Shown here: piece after piece, positions 17,314 to 25,727 of the stretch
Position numbering within the stretch: position 1 is the first letter of the stretch
Layout of the letters: the number at the start of each line of letters is the position of its first letter
Assembly (NCBI GenBank): GCA_007134525.1
Contig: SLKR01000070.1
Coordinates: forward strand, 1 to 42,045
Reading direction: 5' to 3'
Length of the DNA: 42,045 nt
From: Bacteroidales bacterium
GTDB lineage: Bacteria; Bacteroidota; Bacteroidia; Bacteroidales; UBA7960
Program-made: the position numbers and the translations under genes
The notes under the pieces: model-generated
Databases searched by the model: none
The model's input: only the letters and a program-made list of their open reading frames with translations
Told to the model about the DNA's origin: nothing

Positions 17314-17862
17314 CTACAGCTCGAGTACTGCCTCCCTGAAACACTTGCCCCTGTCTGCGTAATTTTCAAAAAGGTCGAAACTCGGGCATGCGGGTGATAA
17401 CAGTACAACATCGCCGGGGCTTGCAATACAATAGGCTATGTTTACGGCCTCTTTCATATTGTCCAGCTCCAGCGGAACTCCAATGGTTCTTTTAAAGCTC
17501 CTGACAAGATTTGTGTTGTCCCGGCCAAGGCAAATAAGAGCCTTTACTTTTTCGGCTGCCAGCTCCCTGATTGCGCTATAGTCATTTCCCGTGTCCTGTC
17601 CGCCTGCGATCCATATAACCGGACGGTTCATTGATTCAAGTGCAAACCAGCATGCATTTACATTAGTCGCCTTGCTGTCGTTTATAAAGCTTATACCTTT
17701 AATGGTTGCGACCTCCTCCAGACGGTGAGCCACATTCGGAAAGCCCACCAGGCTCTCTTTTATGGCCTCTTTTCTGAGATCCGGAAAGTTGGAAGCGATA
17801 GTTTCCGCAATTCCGCTGTAAATATTTCTTTCCCTTACCAGTTTTTTCTCTATGCTATTCAT
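17314..17862 (-). CDS. murD: N-terminally truncated MurD (mostly C-terminal ligase domain)
   Basis: MurD (UDP-MurNAc-L-Ala--D-Glu ligase) normally has about 440 residues. Only 182 are present here. The product begins MNSIEKKLVRERNIYSG, joining directly at the point equivalent to the family's HN-x-x-N motif, and continues with INDSKATN (60-67), IAGGQDTGNDY (85-95), LGRDN and LLSPACPSFDLF (154-165). The UDP-binding N-terminal domain and the GTNGKTT ATPase domain are missing. Only 13 bases separate it from mraY, so they cannot lie upstream. The D-Glu-binding lysine expected in GG-x-D-K-G-ND (Lys348 in E. coli, from memory) is Thr91. A near-identical 15/16-base direct repeat flanks the junction. 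The frame is intact and correctly placed between mraY and ftsW, but it cannot encode a working MurD alone. It may be a deletion relic, a domain fragment with another role, or an assembly artefact. Confidence 0.9.
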   Translation of the reverse strand: MNSIEKKLVRERNIYSGIAETIASNFPDLRKEAIKESLVGFPNVAHRLEEVATIKGISFINDSKATNVNACWFALESMNRPVIWIAGGQDTGNDYSAIRELAAEKVKALICLGRDNTNLVRSFKRTIGVPLELDNMKEAVNIAYCIASPGDVVLLSPACPSFDLFENYADRGKCFREAVLEL

Positions 17863-17876
17863 GTAAATATTCTTTC
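17817..17876. repeat. Near-identical direct repeat at the murD truncation junction
   Basis: On the plus strand TGTAAATATTTCTTTC (17817-17832) and TGTAAATATTCTTTC (17862-17876) differ by one T. One copy starts at the last base of the mraY stop codon and ends at the A of the murD ATG. The other covers the codons where recognisable MurD sequence begins (ERNIYS). They enclose about 29 bases encoding NSIEKKLVR. Such a match within 60 bases is unlikely by chance and suggests a recombination or template-switch scar, though the mechanism is inferred. Confidence 0.6.
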
Positions 17877-19132
17877 TATCTTAATTTCAGTGTTATAACC
17901 GAGAATACAGCCAGAATTATCCCTATTATAAAGAACCTCTGGACGATTTTTGCTTCATGCAGCCCTTTAAGCTGATAGTGGTGGTGAAGTGGCGCCATTA
18001 GGAATATACGCCTTCCTGTGCCGGTTCTTTTTTTTGTGAACTTAAACCAGGCAACCTGGATTATAACCGAGAGGCTCTCTATGAAAAATACCCCGCAAAG
18101 TATCGGGATCAGCAACTCCTTTCTTATCACAATGGCGAAGACCGCTATTATGCCCCCCAGCGACAAACTGCCTGTATCGCCCATGAATACCTGCGCCGGA
18201 TAAGTGTTATACCAAAGGAAGCCAATGCAGGCTCCGACAAAAGCCGCTATGAATATCACCAGCTCTCCCGTATTTGGTATGTACATTATATTAAGGTAGT
18301 CAGCAAATACGACATTGCCCGAAACATAGGCCAGAATGCCCAGTGTAACCCCTATTATTGCTGAGGTGCCTGTTGCCAGGCCATCCAGCCCGTCGGTAAT
18401 ATTTGCTCCGTTTGAAACCGCTGCTATTATTAGTATCACCACCGGAATGAAAATCAGAAATGCCCATTTTTCATATCCTGGCCCGAGGAATGACAGGATT
18501 ACCGAGTAGTCGAACTCATTATCCTTGAAAAAGGGTATCGTTGTCTTTGTCGATTTAACTGACTCCATAGGGAATGGAGAGTCAGGACGGGCAACACCGT
18601 CGAGTTCGAGTATTTCGTCTGTGCTTACGAACTCAAGCGGGATCTCTGCCTTTTCCCTTATTACTGCACCTTCGTGAAAATAAAGGGTAGCACCCACTAT
18701 GATCCCCAGGCTGATCTGCCCCAGTATTTTGAACTTCCCGTGAAGACCCTTTTTGTCTTTGCGGAATACCTTTATATAATCATCCAGAAAGCCTATTGCA
18801 CCCAGCCATAATGTGGATATGATCATCAGCAGGATATAGATATTGTCTAGTCTAGCTAAAAGAATACTGGGGACTAAAATGGCGGATATCATTATAATAC
18901 CACCCATTGTGGGGGTTCCCTGCTTGCCGGTCTGACCTTCCAGGCCAAGGTCCCTGACTGTTTCCCCCACCTGCTTTTTGTTAAGTATGCCGATAATCCC
19001 CCTGCCGAATATCATAGTTATCAGAAGGCTTAATATCAGCGCCATTCCAGCTCTGAATGAGATATACTGGAAGACCCCCGTACCGGGTATACTGAAATTA
19101 TGGTCCAGAAATTCAAATAAATTATAAAGCAT
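17876..19132 (-). CDS. mraY: Phospho-N-acetylmuramoyl-pentapeptide transferase
   Basis: Polytopic enzyme making lipid I from UDP-MurNAc-pentapeptide and undecaprenyl phosphate. The 418 residues include [10 protein letters not shown], the aspartate motif [25 protein letters not shown] and [10 protein letters not shown], and the C-terminal histidine cluster [13 protein letters not shown]. An insertion of about 60 residues between transmembrane helices (around [15 protein letters not shown] to FKDNEFDYS) makes it longer than E. coli MraY, a known feature of Bacteroidota MraY. It starts 5 bases after murE. Confidence 0.98.
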   Translation of the reverse strand: MLYNLFEFLDHNFSIPGTGVFQYISFRAGMALILSLLITMIFGRGIIGILNKKQVGETVRDLGLEGQTGKQGTPTMGGIIMISAILVPSILLARLDNIYILLMIISTLWLGAIGFLDDYIKVFRKDKKGLHGKFKILGQISLGIIVGATLYFHEGAVIREKAEIPLEFVSTDEILELDGVARPDSPFPMESVKSTKTTIPFFKDNEFDYSVILSFLGPGYEKWAFLIFIPVVILIIAAVSNGANITDGLDGLATGTSAIIGVTLGILAYVSGNVVFADYLNIMYIPNTGELVIFIAAFVGACIGFLWYNTYPAQVFMGDTGSLSLGGIIAVFAIVIRKELLIPILCGVFFIESLSVIIQVAWFKFTKKRTGTGRRIFLMAPLHHHYQLKGLHEAKIVQRFFIIGIILAVFSVITLKLR

Positions 19133-19137
19133 CCTGT

Positions 19138-20610
19138 TTATGCTGCTAATATTCTTTTTAATTCTGCCTTATCGTCAAAAGGGAGTCTTGCCCCTTTTAT
19201 CTCCTGGTACTTTTCATGACCTTTACCTGCAACCAGTATTATGTCGCCCTGGCCGGCAATTGCACATGCAGCTGCAATTGCTTCCCTGCGGTCGGTCACG
19301 GTAATTTGTTTTGATTTCAGTGCGGGGTTGCTTTCAAGCCCCCTGATCATGTCTTTTATTATATCTTTTGGTTCTTCGAACCTTGGGTTGTCGCTGGTGA
19401 AGATCACCTTATCGCTGAAGCGGGCTGCAATTTCAGCCATCGGTGCCCGTTTTGTGCTGTCCCTGTTGCCTCCGCACCCCACCACTGTAATGAATTTTTC
19501 ATTTCCGGTGCGGAGTTCACTAATGGTTTCCATTACGTTTTTCAGGGCATCAGGAGTATGGGCGTAGTCAACAATGCCGGTTATTCCATCCCTGCCTCTG
19601 AAAAGGTCCAGGCGGCCTTCGGGTGGCCCGCATTTGCTTATAGCCGTGAGGAGGCTGTCGGAGTCAAGATCAAGAATACGCCCTGTAGCATAAACGGCAA
19701 GTATGTTATATGCATTGAAGGTACCCGTGAGCCTGCACCAGACATCTTTCCTGTCGATGGTCAGAAGCATACCGTCAAGGTTTTTTTCCAGTATCCTTGC
19801 CCTGAAGTCGGCCATTCTTTTGATGCTGTAGGTACTTACCCGTGCTTTGGTATTCTGAACCATTGTTTTGCCGTTTTTATCATCCATGTTGGTAAGGGCA
19901 AATGATCCGCTGCCAAGTTCGTCAAAGAGGATTTTTTTGCTTACGGAGTACTCTCTGAAAGTTTTATGGTAGTCAAGGTGATCGTGAGTCAGGTTTGTGA
20001 AAACGGCTCCTGCAAAGCTTAGCCCTGCCACTCTCGACTGTGCAAGTGCATGTGAACTTACCTCCATAAAGGCATATTCACAGCCTGCATCCAGCATTTG
20101 TGAAAGCAAGAGGTTTATTTCAGGTGCATCCGGTGTTGTATAGCGGGCCTCCACCTCCTTGTCGTGTACCATATTGCCTATGGTTGATATAAGTCCGCAT
20201 TTATAACCCATGCCCGAGAATACTCCGTGCAGCATCTTTGCCACTGTTGTTTTTCCGTTGGTGCCGGTTATCCCGATAAGTGCAAGCCCTAGTGAGGGAT
20301 TCCCATAATAGTTTGAAGCAATTATTCCGAGTGCCCTCCTGGAATCCTCCACCCTTATATAGCATACATCCTTGTTCAGGTGTTCGGGCATATGCTCGCA
20401 TACGACAGCAACGGCGCCCATTTCAATGGCACTGTCTATGTGCCTGTGGCCATCATCATTGCCTCCCCTGAAAGCGACAAACAGACTTCCCCCGGATACC
20501 TTCCTGGAGTCGAAAACCACCCCGCTCACCTCACAGTGAGTGTTGCCGGCCGTTTCCAATATCCCTGTCCGGTATATCAGTTCTGCAAGTATCCTGTTGC
20601 CTCTACTCAT
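19138..20610 (-). CDS. murE: UDP-MurNAc-L-alanyl-D-glutamate--2,6-diaminopimelate ligase
   Basis: Adds the third amino acid of the stem peptide. The 490-residue protein has the N-terminal UDP-binding domain ([17 protein letters not shown]), the ATP loop GTNGKTT (116-122), [21 protein letters not shown] and the C-terminal DNPR motif (407-410, [11 protein letters not shown]), which in characterised enzymes indicates meso-diaminopimelate as substrate. The cell wall is therefore predicted to be of the mDAP type. It lies 46 bases after ftsI and is followed by mraY after 5 bases. Confidence 0.98.
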   Translation of the reverse strand: MSRGNRILAELIYRTGILETAGNTHCEVSGVVFDSRKVSGGSLFVAFRGGNDDGHRHIDSAIEMGAVAVVCEHMPEHLNKDVCYIRVEDSRRALGIIASNYYGNPSLGLALIGITGTNGKTTVAKMLHGVFSGMGYKCGLISTIGNMVHDKEVEARYTTPDAPEINLLLSQMLDAGCEYAFMEVSSHALAQSRVAGLSFAGAVFTNLTHDHLDYHKTFREYSVSKKILFDELGSGSFALTNMDDKNGKTMVQNTKARVSTYSIKRMADFRARILEKNLDGMLLTIDRKDVWCRLTGTFNAYNILAVYATGRILDLDSDSLLTAISKCGPPEGRLDLFRGRDGITGIVDYAHTPDALKNVMETISELRTGNEKFITVVGCGGNRDSTKRAPMAEIAARFSDKVIFTSDNPRFEEPKDIIKDMIRGLESNPALKSKQITVTDRREAIAAACAIAGQGDIILVAGKGHEKYQEIKGARLPFDDKAELKRILAA

Positions 20611-20656
20611 GAATTATAATTTTTACCTTTTGTGCTTTCGGTTTTCTGATATTCTT

Positions 20657-22759
20657 CTATGACAATTCAATGTAAATTATCCTGTCCGGCTGTATCCGGG
20701 TGCCAGGAGGAATGCTCTGCCTGCTTACTGTTCCCCTTCCTGTAAACCTGACCCTCAAACCTGAGTTTTCCAGTACATATATTGCGTCCCTTAACCCCAT
20801 CCCTACAACTTCCGGGACCAGATTCTCTATAAAGGTTCTTTCTGCAAAACCGACGGTGTCGGACCGTATTACTGCTGAACAGAAACTTGCGTCAGTGTTT
20901 TCGTTTAACCTGGCATTAAGACCCCTGAATATGGTTTTCATATCTTCCAGGTATGCGTTGCGGAAGCCCGGGAAATATGAAACTATTTCTTCCTGGTGGT
21001 CATACACAGGAGTGAACAGCTGTGCGGCGAACAGTTTGTCTGCAATTTCCCTGAAAACAGGTGCTGCGACCTGGCTGCCTGTGTATATATACCCTCTCGG
21101 GTTATGAATCAAAACAATACAGCTGTAAACCGGATTGTCGGCAGGGAAGTATCCTGCAAAGCTGGCCTGGTAATTTGGTCCAGTACCGGTACGGTACCCC
21201 CTTGCATTTTCTGCAACCTGTGCTGTACCGGTTTTTCCCGCAATAGGGTATGCTTCAGTACGTATACCCTTTGCTGTGCCGTTTTCGACCGCTCCCTGCA
21301 GCATCTCCCTTGCCATTCTTATAGTTGACGGACTTGCTATCGCCCTGTCAATTACCTCCGGGGTGAACCTGTGTACGGTCTGACCCGACTGTCTGATCTC
21401 ACTAACGAACAGCGGCTTCATCATTCTTCCGTTATTGGCAACAGCATTGTAAAAGGCAAGAGTTTGCATTGGGGTCAGGGATACTTCATATCCAATTGAC
21501 ATCCAGGGAAGCGAAACGTTTGACCAGCCCTGATCACCTGCATCTCTCATAACCGGCTGGCCTTCACCCGATATCTCCAGGCCGAGTGGCCGGTCAAGGT
21601 TCATTTGTTTCAGGCGGTTTACAAAACGTTGGGGATCGTCCCTGTAAGCATTGTAAACTACCTGCGATACACCTACGTTTGACGAAAGCTCGAATGCTTC
21701 CATTATGCTGATCCTGCCATGCCCTATATTGTTGGCATCCCTCATTATCCTGTCGTAGTAGGCGATTTGTCCGTTTTTTGTGTCAACGGTGTCTTCCAGT
21801 CTTACTCTGTTGTCTTCCAGGGCTGCCATCAGGGCAGGCAGTTTGAATGTTGAACCTGGTTCCGAGCTCCTGCCTATTGCTATATTGTAGGTCTCTTCAT
21901 AGCTGCCGGTGCCCGGATTGAAGAGCAGGTTTGATATGGCTTTTACCCTCCCTGTTGATACTTCCATTACCACCGCTGTTCCAAAATCGGCGTTGAAGTG
22001 CTGAAGCTGCCTGAGCAGGGCCTTTTCAGTGATGTCCTGTATCCTTACATTAATTGTTGTTATAAGGTCTCTCCCGTTTTTGGGCTGAATCTCATTCTGG
22101 TCGTTTATCGGCATCCATGAACCACCGCTTATACGCTGTACCAGCCGTTTGCCCTGGATACCCTCAAGATGGTCGCGATAGGCTCCCTCCAGCCCTACAT
22201 ATACACCCTCCCTTTCATAGCCGATAGTCCTGGCAGCGAGTGTCTGGTATGGCATTACCCGCCTGTTGTGTTCAACAACAATAAACCCGCCCCTGTTACG
22301 GCCGAGTTTGAAAAGGGGCAGGTCCTTCAAGCGTTGTAGCTGATCGTAGCTTACACTTCTTTTTACCAGGTAGAATCTCTCCTGGTTTCGTCTTGCGTTA
22401 ACAAGGTCTGAACGGTAACGTGCTGCACTGCGGTCACCAAATGTTGATGACAATCCTTCTGCAAGCCTGTCCACCCCGTTGTAGAATACCTCATCCGATG
22501 TGACCTTTGTACTCAGGTCCATTCTGATTTCGTAAACAGGCAGGCTGGTGGCAAGCAGGCGTCCGTCATCGGCATAGATATCACCCCTTGCAGCATCTAT
22601 GTTCTGGTAGCGTATTGTTGTACTGCGCGCCTGTTCTCTCCAGTGGTCACCTTCCACGAATTGTATATGAACGACCCTGGCAATGATGAGTCCTCCCATC
22701 AGTGCCATAATGAAGTATACCAGGCGCATCCTCCACAATATGTCGCTCTTTAGTTCCAC
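20657..22759 (-). CDS. ftsI: Division-specific penicillin-binding protein (FtsI/PBP3) with PASTA domain
   Basis: Class B PBP, the septal transpeptidase. The 700 residues comprise a transmembrane anchor (about 12-30), a dimerisation/pedestal domain (about 45-210) and a transpeptidase domain with the three signatures: the active Ser303 in GSTFK, S-S-N (359-361) and KTGT (509-512). A C-terminal PASTA domain (about 638-698; LVPEVVGMGLRDAIYVL and VSRQSIPPGTRI) is typical of Bacteroidota FtsI and of Gram-positive SpoVD/PBP2x, and absent in E. coli FtsI. It lies 17 bases downstream of the FtsL-like gene. Confidence 0.96.
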   Translation of the reverse strand: MELKSDILWRMRLVYFIMALMGGLIIARVVHIQFVEGDHWREQARSTTIRYQNIDAARGDIYADDGRLLATSLPVYEIRMDLSTKVTSDEVFYNGVDRLAEGLSSTFGDRSAARYRSDLVNARRNQERFYLVKRSVSYDQLQRLKDLPLFKLGRNRGGFIVVEHNRRVMPYQTLAARTIGYEREGVYVGLEGAYRDHLEGIQGKRLVQRISGGSWMPINDQNEIQPKNGRDLITTINVRIQDITEKALLRQLQHFNADFGTAVVMEVSTGRVKAISNLLFNPGTGSYEETYNIAIGRSSEPGSTFKLPALMAALEDNRVRLEDTVDTKNGQIAYYDRIMRDANNIGHGRISIMEAFELSSNVGVSQVVYNAYRDDPQRFVNRLKQMNLDRPLGLEISGEGQPVMRDAGDQGWSNVSLPWMSIGYEVSLTPMQTLAFYNAVANNGRMMKPLFVSEIRQSGQTVHRFTPEVIDRAIASPSTIRMAREMLQGAVENGTAKGIRTEAYPIAGKTGTAQVAENARGYRTGTGPNYQASFAGYFPADNPVYSCIVLIHNPRGYIYTGSQVAAPVFREIADKLFAAQLFTPVYDHQEEIVSYFPGFRNAYLEDMKTIFRGLNARLNENTDASFCSAVIRSDTVGFAERTFIENLVPEVVGMGLRDAIYVLENSGLRVRFTGRGTVSRQSIPPGTRIQPDRIIYIELS

Positions 22760-22776
22760 TATTTCAGATTTTACTG

Positions 22777-23178
22777 TTAATTGAACAGTCTGCCCAGCAA
22801 GCCTCTTTCTTCCTGTGTGTATATTAATTCAGGAGGTTCGGTTGCCTCGACCAGCCCCCTTGCGCTCAAATGCCTTGCGAGTTCCGACTGCCTTGTCATA
22901 TACATGTATTCCGACTTTGTCCGGACATGCCTGATCCTTAGTTCAGTCATTTCCTGCCTTATATGATCAACCTCCCTTGCCTTTTTCTCTGCATAGTATG
23001 CATTGAATATCAGAAAAAGGGCAAAAGCAGAGAGGTAAAGGATAAAAGGCATTGCCGAGGAAGTCGTGCTCCTGGTAATCATACTCCCGTCAAGCATGTC
23101 AGAGAACCAACGGCTGAATCTGCTGCCTGAACCCCTTTTTTGCTGCCTTTCTTCCTTTATGAACTGATTGGCTGTCAT
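22777..23178 (-). CDS. ftsL: FtsL-like division protein
   Basis: 133 residues with a basic cytoplasmic N-terminus (FIKEERQQKRGSGSRFSRW), one transmembrane helix (about 43-62, MPFILYLSAFALFLIFNAYY) and a periplasmic helix with heptad character (EVDHIRQEMTELRIRHV). Sequence identity to FtsL proteins is low as usual, so the call rests on this architecture and on its place between rsmH and ftsI. Its start overlaps the rsmH stop by 4 bases. Confidence 0.85.
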   Translation of the reverse strand: MTANQFIKEERQQKRGSGSRFSRWFSDMLDGSMITRSTTSSAMPFILYLSAFALFLIFNAYYAEKKAREVDHIRQEMTELRIRHVRTKSEYMYMTRQSELARHLSARGLVEATEPPELIYTQEERGLLGRLFN

Positions 23179-24089
23179 TTTTCCTTATCGGTTTTTTCTG
23201 CTATCCTTAGTTTTGCACTCCTGGCCCTGGAATTATCCCTGATTTCATCAGGCCCGGGAATCTGCATTTTTAAAACAGGATTCAGCGGGCTGATCTGCCT
23301 GCCAAAAAAATCCTTCTCCTGTATTCCCTCAAAATTTCCTGTTTTCATAAAATTCTTTACCAGTCTGTCTTCAAGGGAGTGGTAGGATATTACCACCAGT
23401 CTACCCCCTGGCTTCAATACCTCAGTGGCTTGCTCAAGCAGTGCCTTTAGCGATGCAAGCTCATCATTTACCTCTATCCGCAGGGCCTGAAATACCCGGG
23501 CATAGAATTTGTTTTCCCTTCCCCTTGGTGCAAGCGGCTTTAATGCATCCACCAATTTATGAGTACTATCTATTGAAAGATTTTCCCTCGTTTCCGCTAT
23601 TATGCCTGCAACACGCCTTGCGTTCCTTAGTTCGCCGTAAAGGCGGAATACAGAAGCGAGTCTTTCGATTTCATAATCCCTTATTACTGTTTCAGCACTC
23701 CTGGCTGCCGACCTGTTCATCCTCATGTCGAGAGGGCCATCGTAACGCGTTGAGAAGCCCCGCTCGGACTTGTCAATCTGATGCGAAGACACCCCCAGGT
23801 CGGCCAGTATGCCATCGGCCGGGATCAGGCCGTAATACTTCAGGAAGTTTTTCAGGTACCTGAAATTATGATTTACGAATATCAGCCTCTTGTCATCCGG
23901 AAGGTTTTTGCCTGCATCATCATCCTGATCGAAAGCCACAAGCTTCCCACTGCCCAGCCTTTGCAGGATGGCATCCGAGTGTCCGCCGCCTCCGTAAGTG
24001 GCGTCGACATAAATGCCTCCTTCAGCTACCCTTAAGCCCTCGATGCTTTCTTTAAGCATAACAGGTATGTGATAGCTATTTTTTGTCAT
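23175..24089 (-). CDS. rsmH: 16S rRNA (cytosine(1402)-N(4))-methyltransferase
   Basis: SAM-dependent enzyme (formerly MraW) modifying C1402 of 16S rRNA in the decoding centre. The 304 residues include HIPVMLKESIEGL, the SAM loop VDATYGGGGHSDAIL (28-42), DGILADLGVSSHQID, RGFSTRYDGPLDMRM and LVVISYHSLEDRLVK. It overlaps the end of mraZ by 14 bases and ftsL by 4, as expected for a coupled dcw operon. Confidence 0.98.
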   Translation of the reverse strand: MTKNSYHIPVMLKESIEGLRVAEGGIYVDATYGGGGHSDAILQRLGSGKLVAFDQDDDAGKNLPDDKRLIFVNHNFRYLKNFLKYYGLIPADGILADLGVSSHQIDKSERGFSTRYDGPLDMRMNRSAARSAETVIRDYEIERLASVFRLYGELRNARRVAGIIAETRENLSIDSTHKLVDALKPLAPRGRENKFYARVFQALRIEVNDELASLKALLEQATEVLKPGGRLVVISYHSLEDRLVKNFMKTGNFEGIQEKDFFGRQISPLNPVLKMQIPGPDEIRDNSRARSAKLRIAEKTDKEK

Positions 24090-24552
24090 CTGCTGATTCC
24101 TGGTTGATCTTACCCATCACCTCTTCAGCGAGTGAAGAGAAATCATCGGGCTCGTTGGCCATCATCTTTTCATAAGACTCCTTGTCCCAGATCTCAATAC
24201 GCTGACCATATGCAAAAAGAACTATTTCCCTTCCGATCCCGCCGTACTCGATCAGTTGCCTTGGCAGAAGCAGCCTGCCGGCGCTGTCAAGTTTGAGCTC
24301 TGTTGCCCCGCGGAAGAAGTAGCGTGCAAACTCACGGTTTTTTTTGTTATAGAGATTCAATGCATTAACTTCACGCGAGATTTGGAGCCACTCGCTTTCC
24401 GGATATAATGTAAGGTTGTTTTCCAGGCCCCGGTTTACCACAAAGCGCTCCTGGTCACTTTCCCCGAGTTGCTTTTTAAGGCCCGAGGGTAGTAAAAAGC
24501 GCCCCTTTGAGTCAACCTTGCATTCAAATTCGCCGAGCAGGTGCTTTGTCAT
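24076..24552 (-). CDS. mraZ: Transcriptional regulator MraZ
   Basis: 158-residue DNA-binding protein made of two AbrB-like swapped-hairpin repeats, each with the D-x-x-GR signature: KVDSKGRFLLPSGLKKQ near the N-terminus and KLDSAGRLLLPRQLIEY in the second half. In other bacteria MraZ forms a ring and represses its own dcw promoter by binding spaced TGGG repeats; such repeats lie just upstream here (24598-24623). It is the first gene of the cluster. Confidence 0.97.
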   Translation of the reverse strand: MTKHLLGEFECKVDSKGRFLLPSGLKKQLGESDQERFVVNRGLENNLTLYPESEWLQISREVNALNLYNKKNREFARYFFRGATELKLDSAGRLLLPRQLIEYGGIGREIVLFAYGQRIEIWDKESYEKMMANEPDDFSSLAEEVMGKINQESADDKK

Positions 24553-24597
24553 TTTTTACCGGATTGTTGTTTTGATGTGTAAATATATGAATAAAAA

Positions 24598-24623
24598 TCC
24601 CACTTTTTCCCACTTTTCCCCAC
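24598..24623 (-). promoter_or_regulatory. Putative MraZ operator: three TGGG direct repeats
   Basis: On the minus strand three boxes, GTGGGG, GTGGGA and GTGGGA, lie at 24618-24623, 24608-24613 and 24598-24603, exactly 10 bases apart and separated by runs of A. In E. coli and other bacteria MraZ binds TGGG(N) direct repeats with about this period upstream of mraZ. The boxes end 46 bases before the mraZ ATG, around the expected -33 region, so binding would block transcription of the cluster. Confidence 0.8.
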
Positions 24624-24819
24624 ATTGTTGATAACTTTTTTATGTCTGTAGTTGTACGGTATTTTGCTTTAGATGCATAAAAACCTGATAAACAGTAATA
24701 AAAGAAAGGGTATGCATGGTTTTTGGACTGCTATAGGATTGAAACGGATTACCACAAAAAGAATACAGTTTCATGTGTCTGCCTGTTCCAATATGAATGG
24801 CTCTTCATTTGATTTTTGT

Positions 24820-24827
24820 TATTTTTG
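24820..24827 (+). promoter_or_regulatory. Candidate -7 promoter box for the glsA-like gene
   Basis: TATTTTTG matches TAnnTTTG and would place the transcript start roughly 36 bases before the ATG at 24871. No TTTG lies at the usual distance upstream, so support is partial. Confidence 0.35.
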
Positions 24828-24870
24828 TTCAGGTTTCAGACAGCCTTTTTTGCAGTCAAACTGATTTGAG

Positions 24871-25716
24871 ATGGAGAATAACGAACTTCAATTGATTGAT
24901 GTTGATAAAGTACTCAGGTCAAAAGCCGGTGGAGCTTACCGTTTTATTCCCGGGGCACTTAAAAGATATCTTAAACGCATAGCTCATCAGGAGGAAATCA
25001 ACAGGGCCCTTCTGGACTTCCGGCACCTTAAGGGGCTTGAGTTCATTGAGGCTATTCTGGTTGATCGTTTCGGCCTTGATATTGAGGTTGTAAATCCGGA
25101 GTTCATTCCTGAGGAGGGCCGCTTTATAGTTGCATCGAACCATCCTTTGGGCGGACTTGACGGAATGGCACTTATGCATATTATTGGAAAGAAGCGGAAG
25201 GATATTAAGTTCCTGGCAAATGACATTCTGCTGGAGATAGATAAACTGAAGGATCTGTTTGTTCCTGTGGACAAAGTCGGCCGGAACAAGGCTGAAATGC
25301 TGAGGGCGATCGACAGGTGCTTTGCTTCAGGTGAACTGATTCTTGTCTTTCCGGCCGGGTTGGTTTCCAGGAAGCAGGGCAGGGAAATACGTGATCTTGA
25401 ATGGAAAAAGACTTTCATCTCTAAGGCAGTCAAGCACAAAAGAGACATTATTCCTGTGTATATTAGGGGGAAAAATTCGAAATTTTTCTATAATTTAGCA
25501 CTTTGGCGAAAGAGGCTGGGCGTTAAGTTGAATGTGGAAATGCTCTACCTGCCAGACGAAATGTTCAGGCAGCAAAGCAAGACGATCCGGATTATATTTG
25601 GAAAGCCTGTACCATACGATACTTTCAATAAAGATTTAACCCACAGGGAGTGGGCTGAAAAAATGAAAGAACATGTTTATGGGTTGCCTGAAGGTAAGCT
25701 TGAATTTAATGCTTAA
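24871..25716 (+). CDS. glsA: PlsC-like O-acyltransferase, GlsA-type (glycine lipid synthesis)
   Basis: 281-residue acyltransferase of the lysophosphatidate acyltransferase superfamily. The catalytic block is NHPLGGLDG (90-98), where His91 and Asp97 are five residues apart rather than the usual four, followed by FLANDILLEI, VPVDKVGRNK and FPAGLVSR (160-167). No transmembrane helix is obvious. In Bacteroides thetaiotaomicron a pair of genes, glsB (N-acyltransferase) and glsA (O-acyltransferase), makes acylated glycine lipids. The next gene is a GNAT-type N-acyltransferase matching the partner, which supports assigning this one as the O-acyltransferase. Substrate is inferred from the pairing. 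Confidence 0.85.
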   Translation: MENNELQLIDVDKVLRSKAGGAYRFIPGALKRYLKRIAHQEEINRALLDFRHLKGLEFIEAILVDRFGLDIEVVNPEFIPEEGRFIVASNHPLGGLDGMALMHIIGKKRKDIKFLANDILLEIDKLKDLFVPVDKVGRNKAEMLRAIDRCFASGELILVFPAGLVSRKQGREIRDLEWKKTFISKAVKHKRDIIPVYIRGKNSKFFYNLALWRKRLGVKLNVEMLYLPDEMFRQQSKTIRIIFGKPVPYDTFNKDLTHREWAEKMKEHVYGLPEGKLEFNA

Positions 25717-25727
25717 TACCAATTGGA

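Larger units (their letters stand above)
24553..24870. other. Divergent intergenic region between dcw cluster and glsA-like gene
   Basis: 318 bases between two divergent genes. The mraZ side holds the TGGG operator (24598-24623) and a weak -7-like string (minus strand TATATTTA, 24580-24587). The glsA side holds a -7-like box (24820-24827). The middle (about 24640-24800) has no convincing gene, hairpin or RNA; a 63-codon frame there (24673-24864) was not accepted. Confidence 0.6.

Noticed and set aside
24626-24634. TGTTGATAA, one mismatch from a DnaA box (TGTGGATAA)
   Set aside because: A single imperfect copy; no cluster of boxes or AT-rich unwinding element, so no support for a replication origin.
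24673-24864. 63-codon plus-strand frame in the dcw/glsA intergenic region
   Set aside because: No domain or signal, composition like the surrounding AT-rich spacer, and it spans the candidate glsA promoter.
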